From positions 11,458,514 to 11,522,513 of the forward strand of contig WMCF01000012.1 in NCBI GenBank assembly GCA_009792885.1: a stretch of 64,000 nucleotides of DNA. Reading direction: 5' to 3'. This DNA comes from Eremophila alpestris peregrina (taxonomy: Eukaryota > Chordata > Aves > Passeriformes > Alaudidae). Below the pieces are notes generated by a model. That model saw nothing but the letters and a program-made list of their open reading frames with translations. It was not told the DNA's origin and made no database searches. Positions 11,651-22,800 of this stretch are shown one piece after another. Made by a program: the position numbers and the translations under genes. Position 1 is the first letter of the stretch. Every line of letters starts with the position of its first letter.

Positions 11651-11655
11651 GTCCA
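11651..11655. repeat. Right target-site duplication GTCCA
   Basis: Follows the CA terminus of the LTR and matches GTCCG at 10700-10704 except for one transition. Confidence 0.7.
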
Positions 11656-14600
11656 CAAATCCATTTTTCATACAACTGAAGCTGGGCCCTGCAGCCCTTT
11701 ATGAAGCAGAGATCTTGGTCATATCAGGCTGTGTCATGTGAGATGGCTGCTGAACATTTTTTAAGATTACAGGAATATTCTACACCAAAAAATTTTGTTG
11801 TGCTTTCCAGTAATACAAAAATCTGTATCATTGTAGGATACATATAATAATATGGTAATTCATAGTATCATACGCAAAGCTAAAGGAAAACATCATATGC
11901 AATGATAGCTCACCATTCTTTTAATTTCTTTAATTATATTCAATGCTTCTACACTTGTATTTAGAAAAAAATGCAAAACTATTATGAATGTAATAGAAAG
12001 ATGCATGGTTTCACATTTTTGTGGGGAATTGAAAAAAAAAAAACAAGCATAGAAACAAAATCGGCGTATGTGTTTGGGATAATAAAATAGAAGCAGAAAC
12101 ATGCTACAACAAAAATCATCAGTATTAGTCCTAAGCATTCAAGCCATTAAGGATGGGTGTCAGCATATTATTATTAATGACAGGTTAAAGTATGAAAATA
12201 CAAAAATTCACTAAGCATATGCAGTCAAATTTCTTTTTAAATATGGGAGAGACACTGTGGACTGACACTACAAAAAGTGTGTGGGTGCCTAACAATGTAT
12301 TTTTTATAAAGACTTTAAAAATATCTTACATAAGTTCCATTAGATTTATAGTGACGGAGACAAATAAATCATTGTCAGAACTTTTGTGCCATGATGGTGT
12401 GGAAGAAGTCTTAAATGTAGACAAATGAAAAATGCACACATGTAAGTGAATAGATATAAATTCCAGGATTACGACTTTCTTCTAACTTTCACTTTGGTTC
12501 CCTCAAAATTTATCTTTTAGTTTCATTTTCTAACGTGGCTAATGCAAGGTGTCATTTAACACAGTTAAACACATCTGATTGACACAATCCAATGCAAGAA
12601 AGGAATGCAAAATTGCAGTACAGATTCCAGAAGCAGAATCTAATGCAAGGAATACAATTACTCTGGAGGAAAACTGCTTAAAAATGTAAAAACTAAATTA
12701 ATGTAATTTTAAAACTAAAAAGAAACCTGAACATAAATCATGGAGGCAATTGAAGCATGCATTAATTGACTTACAGGCAGAATCATAACTGCAAGTGTGG
12801 TTCTCAAAATGATTTCTGTATGAATAGCAATTTTCAAGTAGTTTTCAATGGTCTGCATACTACACATCATTTTTACCACAGAAACCCTAAAACAACTTTC
12901 TGAATCTCCTTTACAAAAAAAAAAAAAATATTGCACAATGTGTATATATAAATATCTAAAGCAGTTTATTCTGTATATTCAATCTATAGCATTTAGTGTT
13001 TCAGCCCAGTTCAGCTTTTCCTTTTTTTTTGCCCTAAGCAGTATTAAGCAAAATCTGTCAGCTCAATATATTTGCTTCTATATTAAAAGATCAAGCTGTT
13101 GTAAAATAAGCAGAAAAGAAATACTAAGTCAACAATGTGGTCTGAAATGCGTGAATGATGAAAATAAAAGGTTCCACTCTAACAGTGACATCTCACTGTA
13201 GTGTAAATGAAAAAACAGAACAAATATGGGGAAAGATTAACTCAGCCTGTATCCTGTAGATGTGTTCTGTCTTTATCCAATTGAATAATTCAGTATTTAA
13301 CACACCACAAGTTCAAATCTCATAGTTTTTTTTTCTTTCTTCAAAACACATTGAAACTTTGAAGACATATAGTTCCCAAATTCTTTAAAAAAAAAAAATC
13401 ACTTAATTATGTTTATTTTTTCTGTGTATGTTTGCTTTCACAAACTAATATTTTGTAGACAGATCCCCCATATGACAAAATAAGAAATTTTGCTGTTGCC
13501 CATGCTGTAGAATGGAAGAACTAGGAAGGAGTGGCAGAGAGAAACAGCAACGTACTTACCATGCTTTGGCCTCAAGATATATGGCTTATTTTCACCTCTG
13601 CTCTCTCCCAGCCATCAAAGACAGTCACAACTGTATTTATTTTAAGACATTTAGTGTTCTGAACATCAGAAACTCAAGCCACATAATTTAGCTAGGCACA
13701 GATTCAGTGAAGTGTTTGATTATCCAAACTAGATTATAGAATCAATAAAACTGAAATCAGCTATCTTATATCCAATATCTAAATTAATTATTATTTCAGG
13801 AAGGGCTGAAGAGGACAGATTTGTCAAAAACAGAACCTGTTTATCAGATATTAAGTAAAGAATATTCTTCCTCAAGTTAAAACAATGAAATTAAAACTGA
13901 AAACAGTGCATATGAAAACTATGCCAGGTTAAAATCGAGATTCTGGGTTTCTGTACAGTTTTGCTCCCACTGAACGTAATTCAGTTTAAATTTATTCATT
14001 GCGTTCTCTAAGGTGCATTTTAAATGTGTAAAGTTAAATTTTAGAACATTCAATGCTTGCAAAAGTAACTACATGTAAAGCATGTTGTCCTTGATTTTTT
14101 TCCCCATGAATGTCTCAAGACTATTTTACCTAGAACTCATTCCTGTGTCTCTCTTTTACAGTATGTACAAATCATATGAGATTTTCACACCAGTACAAGC
14201 ATTATAAGGTACTTCAAAACATGACAAATGCTTTACAATTTCCCCCCACCTTTGTTCTTACACTGACACTTTTGACTGTATTACCTACTTCATAGATAAA
14301 TATATATAAAATAGGAATGTTGTAATTCAAATAGTTGTCCAGACGGTATAGGTACCAGATTGCCTGTTGAAACACAAGATTTTCATATAAGTCAGTTTTT
14401 GAAAATCCAGCTCCCTTCCAACTCAGACACTAGGATCTGTTTCAGGAACAGTTTTGAGATGGATAAAAGTAAAAATATAGAACTGATGTAGATACTAGCC
14501 ATATTATAGGAGAGAGGAACTGATAGCAAATCAAATTACTCTAATAATTATTGCAAACCGATTGTCAAGATACATCAACTTATAAGCAACACAAATTTTC

Positions 14601-15551
14601 AGAAGATATTGTATACACTGCCTAAATGATGACCATTAACAAGGTACTAACCCAGTTGTATTACATTTACTTCTAGACAGGCAAATGTCAAAATAAATCA
14701 CAGATGCTTTGAAATCCTAAAGAAACACAATACAAAATTACTTTGTCCATTTAAGGAACAGAAAATCTGCCAAAGAGATTGAAAATAACTTTCCTATGTC
14801 AAGCAGTAGTCCATTTTCCTTAACAGGAATCAAGAACCATCTCAGGTAAGTTTCTGTCCTGTAAATTACACAGTCAACACAATGCTGCACTATCAAAGAT
14901 AGGCCTGCTCTGACAGAATTTTTTATAACAAACATCCTGGAACCAACAGTTTTCCTCTTTAGCAATCTTTCAGACATAAACACAGACCCAAATGCAGAGT
15001 TCAGCTTCTTCTACAGACTTTAGCAGAGTCTTTGATTGCTGATGCACGCACTTTGCTCATTATAAATTAAAAAAGGGAGGCAGATTTCTACCTGAAGAAG
15101 CATGTCTGTCAAATGTGTGGTTAGCATGGTGTTTTTCATAAAACTCTGCTATGGATGGCTAACATGCTGATTAATGGATTTTAAGAACGAGTTTGCAGTT
15201 TTGAAGGATAAGTACTCTTTCCAAGTTAGCATTCAAAAAATTGTAAAGATTTTTTCATCCTACAAATATATGCACATTCATTTAGAGTTGGTATATTATT
15301 ATATTAATAAATGACAACGGCTACAGAAAGTTGTCTAGCATTAAATTAAATAAATTTCATGACTCACTCACTAAAAATGTATTATTTTTTATATATAGTA
15401 TGTATGTAAATATAATGGCACATAAATGACAATCTTACAGTGCCACGTAAAAACAAAAAGCCTATTTGTCTGATCAGTTAAAATAACCTTGAATTATTTT
15501 TAAAAAACTTGTTTGATAACATTATAGTATTATGTAATTGTCCTATCAGTT

Positions 15552-15559
<8 letters not shown>
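11656..15559. other. AT-rich non-coding DNA, no confirmed gene
   Basis: Contains A runs at 12032-12043 and 12915-12928. Open frames of up to 117 codons (12848-13201) are AT-biased, low-complexity translations with no domain. A pair of good splice-site matches at 14813-14851 is listed separately. No transposon is recognised. Confidence 0.5.
14827..14845 (+). other. Possible 19-nt cryptic micro-exon (splice sites only)
   Basis: A pyrimidine tract ending in TTTTCCTTAACAG (to 14826) is followed after 19 bases by CAG/GTAAGT, a full-consensus donor at 14846. The two sites frame a 19-base interval. Nothing else supports an exon: there is no neighbouring exon, and 19 is not a multiple of three. Chance pairs of this kind are expected in long AT-rich DNA. 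Confidence 0.15.

Positions 15560-15621
<62 letters not shown>
15560..15621 (+). repeat. Pure poly(A) tract, 62 bases
   Basis: Uninterrupted A run, the second long poly(A) on this strand. The upstream 100 bp shows no known retroposon, and I find no clear target-site duplication. Its exact length may be unreliable in the assembly. Confidence 0.95.
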
Positions 15622-15622
<1 letters not shown>

Positions 15623-18600
15623 CAGAGACTGCTCAATTATCCATCTGAAATTATCAGCAAAGGATGGATTATTACAAGTTATAGGACCAATAACAGAAAA
15701 CAAATCTGGATGTGAATCTTCAGGATGTTCCCTGCCCTAGGAAAGTAATAATCATGTACTCCAAGCTCTAATTTTTTTTCTCTTTTTTTCAACAGGTCTC
15801 AAGTTATGAAGAGTCTACAACCTGCCCAATATATACTTGTTATTGAAGGTATATTTTTGGTCCAATAGAAATCTCACATGTAATCTTATTACACCTTTTA
15901 GCCACCGTGGACAGGAAAAAGCAGATTGTTGTTTTTGAAGCAGGCTGCCTGGTTTTGGAGAGTGTTTAGGAGAGTTCCTAACCAACCCTTCTCTTGGATA
16001 ACCTATCTCCAGGTGATTCAGCCTATTCTTGTTAACTAAGTTTTCCAGAGTTTTCTGGAGTTCTAATCTGCTTCATGTGTTTCTCTAGGCTTTGCACAGA
16101 TCTCACCCTTTTCCTAAAGGTCAGTTTCCAGAGCTTATGCCAGGACCTCATCTATGAAGACAGTTATTCCTCACCATATACTTCTAGAACTCTCTATTTA
16201 ATGTTTTAAATGTATATAGGCTAAATTCAATATTTGTTACTGTATTCATAAACATGTAAAACAGTAAGAACATATTTTTCTTTTAGTTAACTATGTAGGA
16301 TTGTTTGATCTATAGCAACGTCACAGGGAATCCCCCTTTTAAATCTCTTTTAACAGTAGGCTGATAACAGCAATTCTTTTAGTAAGGTTACCTGAATAGA
16401 TTTTCATCTCTCTTGTAAAACTTTCACTTAGGCCTCCATGCTTCCCAACCTGACTTGTGGAAGCATCATACAAAATAATGACAAAAGTCTTATAATGATA
16501 CTGACATACATATTTTCTTCCTTAGTAAGTTTTGATAGCCTGCTCTAGAATGAAATTAAATTGCTTTGATATGATATGGCTAAATAAATTCAAGTTGGCT
16601 ATTTCTCTTCTACTTTTTTCCTCCATATGTGCAAATACAATTTATTTTATTTTCTATCCCCATGTTTTTCTGAAAACCTGAAGTTATTGTTGCATGTCTA
16701 TAATTCTTCAGCTGCTTCTTCTGAAAGCCTGAAAATATATTCAACATTTTTCAATCTTCTGGAACCTGGTCTGTTCACTGCATGTTCTCAAAGATAAGTG
16801 TTAATGAATGCATAAATATGTCAAATATTTGAAAAAGCCTATTTCCTTCAAGTAGACTCCAAATGTTCCCTACCCACTGCACCCTGAATTCCTATTCATG
16901 CCTATCTCATACAGCAATCCCTGCAGTGGACTTTTAGGAGGACAAAAATACTGAACAATTGTTCTTTCTCATTGTTATTTGTTAACACCATTTTGATTCA
17001 TTCAATAATTAATATTCAACTTAGTTTTTCTCCTCCTACCAATACACCAACAGTTTAATTTGCTCCTAAATTATTACAATGTTTTTAAACTGGGTTAATC
17101 TTATACCTAGTATTGATTTACCAAATCCTTCAAATGAAGAGCCTGAATATTTTGCGTAACTGTAACAACATAAAATATTTAAATCATTTTGATAAGAAAT
17201 CATTGTTTATGAGAACATTTCATGACTGAGAAGAAAACGGCAGGTCAAGGGTTTTTCCTCAATTTTAATGTCGGCTTCAGGCACTTCAAATAAGCCTACT
17301 GAGGAACCATACTAGAGCAAGTCTGAAAGAACTGGGAAAGAAGTACTTTCAAGAACCTAATGCTCACAGCTGACAATTAATTTCTTCTTGTCTACTGTTC
17401 CTAAACTGAAAATCACCTCTTCTCACTACTGGGAACACCTCAATACCTTTTACTGTTTTGAAGTAGGAACGAAGTCTTTGGGAATGCAGAACAGCAACCC
17501 TGCATTTGTAATAAAATAGTAATATTTACTGTGATACTACAGATAATTTGCTGGCATAACAAATAATATTTGATACTCTTCCATAAATGGTAAAAATTCA
17601 CGATCTGAAAATATTAGCCAATACAACAAAACACACATAAATTAATAACGCTCTGATTTTCCTGGAAGAGCTGAAATTTCCTGCCAGCTATACATTTTAT
17701 TACAATAATAAAACAAATTCTGTTCCTTTTTATTTTTGCCCTGCAAAAATACAACTTAAAATCATTATGGAAGTTACCTTGAATAATATTTGTGAATGTT
17801 CTTTTTCTCGAAATTTATGTATTTTGTTAATAATTAGGAAATTGTTTGTCTCCATCCTGAGAAAAGTATGCAGTCACAATAATGGTTTTAATGAATGTTG
17901 AAGCTGTGATTAAAAAAACCCTACAAGCAAACATCCAAACAAGTATTCCTTTTATGTCTTTTCTGGGACTACTGTGTTGTATTTACTGACTAAATAGTAA
18001 ATGAGGCAATCAGGTTTCAGTTACACAGAAATGTGTTAAAAAACTACAGCAATTTATTTTTCTGGCCCTATTATACAGAAAAAGTGACTTCCCCCCTGTG
18101 CAATCCTTTTAAAAACATATTTCAAAGTATATATTTCATTATTTTCTTGGCTACTAACATCCTACCATAATGCAATTGCAAATAAAATTCCTTAAATATC
18201 TTAGGTAGATGTTAGAATGCATCCTGTTTGGTACATCTGTACATTTTTTTTGGTCATGCACCGAGTCATTTTTATTGAACTATCACACACCGATTATTGC
18301 AACACAGAAAAGAAAATCGCTGGATGCTTTCTAAGAACTTTAATAATAACGTGTGTAAAGAGAAGGACAAGACAAATGGCCACATAAAAACCTGAGGCCT
18401 CAGCAATGTATCTTCAATGTGGTGGACAAAGCTAATAAAACCATAAGCTAATACAAATTAATTGTAATAAAGGTAGCCTTCAAACTGGAATGCAGAGGTA
18501 CAAGTTGAATGACAGTTTTTAGAACTAGCTCAATATAAATGGAACAAATTTTCAGTTGAAAATATGGAAATTTAACAGTGTATAAAGCATGGTAATAGCT

Positions 18601-19811
18601 CAACATTTACAGAAGGAAATGGTAACATGAAAGGAAAAAATCCTCAACATGATTTTTTATTTATATGTTAATTGATGTGTCAAACATTTCTTATCAAGGG
18701 AAAGGCAAGGATTAGTTAGTGTTTGTAAAGTCAAAACTGCTTAGAATCAATTCGCTCATCATTCAAAACTGTCAGGCACCACTGTCCTTGTAAATGTGTT
18801 GACATTCAGTTTTTTCTTCCTAAGTTACAAATATGTTTAGTATTTTGATGGAACAGGGGAAAAATCTCTATCAATTTACATTCTTATTGCTACCTTACTG
18901 AACTAGGCTTTAAAGTATGCATGTAAGTGGTTTTAAAAGGACTGTTTCTTCCCTGGACCTTTAAAATTATTTGAAAATATTGGTGTACCATTTTTTTGTG
19001 ACACTTCAGTATATAGTTGCAAAAAAACCAAATTTCAGTCGGAAAATTATTACAAAAATCCCATTAATATGATAAATTTTAGACTTACTCCTATCTTTTA
19101 ATTAAATCACGTTGAAAAAGCTGATATGAACTTAGTTAACTATGAGGTACAACTGATGAATTTCCCTTGATCAAACAGTAGATCAAAGAAAGAATGAAAT
19201 TGCACTTGCTGGTAAATTACTTAAAAGCTGTTTTGATTAAAGAATTGTACCTAATAATCAATTTAATTGTGTTAGAGTCAGCACCCTGCTGATAATAAAG
19301 CTGGGTTATATAGTTAACATGTCCTCTGTAAGTTTACATTGGATTGATTTTATGCAATTCTGGACACAGATTTGCACTACAGAGACTTGTGGGATAAAGC
19401 TAATCTTGATTTTAAATTTATAAAAATCTCTCATTAGAAAAATTTCTCATTTAAGAATAAAAAGAAGGAGGAAGAGGAAAAAACAAACAAAAACCATAAA
19501 GATTTCCAACTTATGAAGTGTGTTATGCAGAAGCAGAACTCCACTATTTTTAACCTGATTTTCCCTACTGTTAACTTAATTTCCATAGGGAACCATTTTC
19601 TTTGAAGAAACAAAACCACGGTATATACACAAGACTGAAATTCATTTAACAAGTACAATTTTTGCCTAGTCATTGACCATTAATATTTTCCATACTGAAT
19701 TGTTGGTCAAATGTAAGCTCCGTTTTCTTCTGTTTTATTTAAATTTCATTTCAAAAGTATTTTAAGACTTTAAATCAAAAGTATTTAAGACTTAGTTTCA
19801 CAAAGGTGAAA
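15622..19811. other. AT-rich non-coding DNA, no gene seen
   Basis: No exon or repeat family recognised. The 15.9-16.2 kb part is somewhat less AT-rich, but I cannot assign it. The 19.1-19.4 kb part is rich in TAAT/ATTA words without any decisive signal. Confidence 0.5.
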
Positions 19812-19863
19812 TTAGTTAGTTAGTTAGTTAGTTAGTTTGTTTGTTTGTTTTGGTTTGGTTTGG
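19812..19863. repeat. Compound microsatellite (TTAG)6(TTTG)3 then TTTGG-type units
   Basis: Six TTAG units (19812-19835), three TTTG units (19836-19847), then TTTTGG and two TTTGG units. Each block differs from the next by one base, a stepwise series that suggests slippage plus point mutation. Confidence 0.9.
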
Positions 19864-22800
19864 TTTTTTAGAACTGCCAACACACCTGGGGAATAAAAAA
19901 TAGTTTTGGTTTACAGCAGAAAGGTATATGTAATCCCTTTTTAACCTTTCATGTTTATCTTGCTCCAGGAGAAAAGCCATTTGCATGATCACTCTAGGCC
20001 AAAGGATACCAAATTTATATTTAGGATTCCACTCTGTAAAGAGGTGAGGGATTTTGAGAGTCTCTCTTCTGTTTTCCAGGTTGAATGTGACTACATCTCA
20101 GAGTGACACCCTGGCTATATGTTCATGGAAATAAATGACTTGTGATAAGAACAGGGATCTCAGGACCATCTGAAAAATATACACACCAGTTATTCTTCTC
20201 AAACCAATTATTTAAAACCTTCTAGAAGTAGAACAGACACAGCTGTAGCTGCTCCACTGAGCCCTGTCATAAGGGAATTTCTCTACCTATCCTCATAAGG
20301 GCAAGTCAAGATTACCTCCTCTTTAAGGATAAACGTAAAAACACTGATATTGTACCCATTTTACTTCTTTCTTTAGATCTAGGTGGGTGACAGATGGGGA
20401 CATTCGTATCCTTTGTGACTTGTTTCCCAGGTGGGGCCAGTGGGAAAGCAAATATTATAGACTGACCTTGGCAAGTATTTGCTTCAGAATCAGTTCTAAC
20501 ATCATGCTGGATATTTCTTCACTCTGAGTATCTCAGGTGATAAATGTTATTCAGACTGACTGAATTTGTCATGTTTCCTGTATTTATTTCCAACACTTTT
20601 GACTGTTATATCATCTGACTGCATCGGAGCAATCACAAATGTGTCCACGTCTGAGACAGTGTACTGGTGTATCCTAGCCTCCTAGATTGCAAAGAATCCC
20701 TTCAAGGTTTGAAAATCAAGTCATTCTTTCTACCCACTTGTTTAGAATCTACCATGCGCCTCTAAGTATTTGCTGTCTGACGCATGCAGAATCATGTAGA
20801 TTAAGATTAAAGAATTATAATTAATATGCATTAACAATATGCAGACCTATGCATATCAGAGGTGCAAGGAAGTCTTGTGCATGAACATTGATCTTATTGC
20901 TTTGCCTGACAGCCAAGAAAATCTTCCTACAGAATGCATAAAATCAGAGGGTTTTCATATAAGTGAGGGTAGTGGACTCTCTTTTCATGTCTTTTGGAGG
21001 CTTTTTAGTGTAAAGGGTATCTAAAATTGAATATAGCATCATCAAAAATAACTAAGAATTTCAGCAAGAGTGAAGAACATCTTTTTTCAATGTCTAGCAG
21101 ATTATAAGCAAACCTTTCTTGAAAGTTTGCTTACTCCTGAATTCAAGAGCACAAGCTTTGACTGGTGATGAAGGAGAGAAATTAGAATGAAGGAGAAGTT
21201 TAACTCCTATTTTGAATTAATTATTATTTACCTATCAAATTCTGATAACTGATGAAAAGTTGAATGGCATGCAATAAATTTTACGTTTCTTAACTTAGGC
21301 CACTTCTTTTAATTTCACAAGGGTTGATTTATTATCAAAGAGTGAATTAATAATCAGTCATATTATCAATTTTATGCAGTCTTTCAATATCACACTTCCT
21401 ATTTACTTTGCACTGTCTTACATGATAATGTCAATCCTCCTAAAATACCTTCTAGAGTGGAAATTTCCATCTTAGGAAACTACTGTGTCTTCAAAACTCC
21501 TATAAAAATTATTGTGTGTAATGTTTACTGGTATGAAAATCATAGACGTTTTTTCTTTTTTTTTTGACTGGTTTATTTCCCAGAATCTACTTGGCTTTTG
21601 ATTCTCCTGATTCTGTATTGACCACTAAAATATAATTGATCTTCTTCCTCCAAATTCCTGCTGTTTCATGAGCTCTGTTACAATTCAACATAATCTATTT
21701 CCCACTGATGTTGAAAAACATAATAAGGTCACAGCAGGGAAGATTTAGCTTCATTAAAACATTATTATTATTATAAAAAATAAAATGATCCAAAGTAAAT
21801 TAGTTCTGTCCTTGTGGTACAGTTGAATGTATCCACATTAATCTGAGCATATAAAGCAGCAATAAATTTGCTTGTCCTAGTACATTAAAAACGATTCTCC
21901 TTATCTTTCATTTCCCATGGGAGCCTCTAGTGGCAGATGAACTTTCCAGGTGATGCCTACCTTTGTAGATAAAAAGATATGAAACCTCTCTGGAAGAACC
22001 AGAAACCACATTCTATAGAAATTTTTATTTCTGTCTCTAAATTGTTCTTATTTTGCCTGTGTCTGACTAATGTACTGACAGAATTATTTAAAAGAAATCA
22101 ACAAACAAGGAAATTAATTTAAATTTTGACCCTCTCAGACTTTCATTTATCATCAAAACCCATAAGAAAAGAACTGTGCATAGGATTGAAGATAGAGAGT
22201 CAGTGCTTGTTGTATTAATCTAGTTTTACTGATACTAAAATCTGACAGGACAAATTACAAGTTGCAGGCAGAAAGGCTTATCAATTCATTACTACTTTCA
22301 AGGTTCTCCCTTCTCCTTCTCTTTGCCTTCAGCTGCTGGCAAAGGATAGGCTTTTGCAGTTCAATTTTTCAGTTTATTTTTGACTGCTTTTAATTAAATT
22401 TGATGGCCTGCTTCTGCACGAGGGAAGTTATTGGAATTGCACAGCATTTTGCTGTTATAATGACGGCTCCCTTGATGTCTGTTCATTATTAACTGCTTTT
22501 CAAAATGCTTCTCTCAACTCTCATTTTATAAATATTTAAATAACTGAATTTCTATAACATAAATATCTGGGCTTTAGTGATAGGAATTCTATTGCCAATT
22601 TAATATGTTTTACATAGTAATATGACTTTTAAATAAAGTCATACATTATAATGTTAATTGGGAAAGTGTTGTCGGTAAATCATCTTACTTATAAGTGTCA
22701 GCAGAAATCATAGTCATATTTCAAAGCAGCATTAATCAATGAATCAGTCAGTAGTTTGTGAACTATTGCTTATGTGACTATAATTTTCACACATCTTAAT

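Noticed and set aside
12848..13201. 117-codon plus-strand frame
   Set aside because: Spans an A14 run encoding Lys repeats and otherwise low-complexity Phe/Ser/Ile sequence; no family likeness.
13535..13565. Minus-strand donor-like site GTAAGTACG as an exon end
   Set aside because: There is no acceptor or coding sequence at a suitable distance, and a lone donor match is expected by chance.
8900..15640. The two poly(A) tracts as tails of SINEs or a processed gene
   Set aside because: No SINE promoter boxes, gene body or flanking duplications could be seen upstream. They are kept only as homopolymer repeats.
19812..19835. Telomere-like TTAG array
   Set aside because: The vertebrate telomere unit is TTAGGG. 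Six TTAG units grading into TTTG is an ordinary microsatellite.
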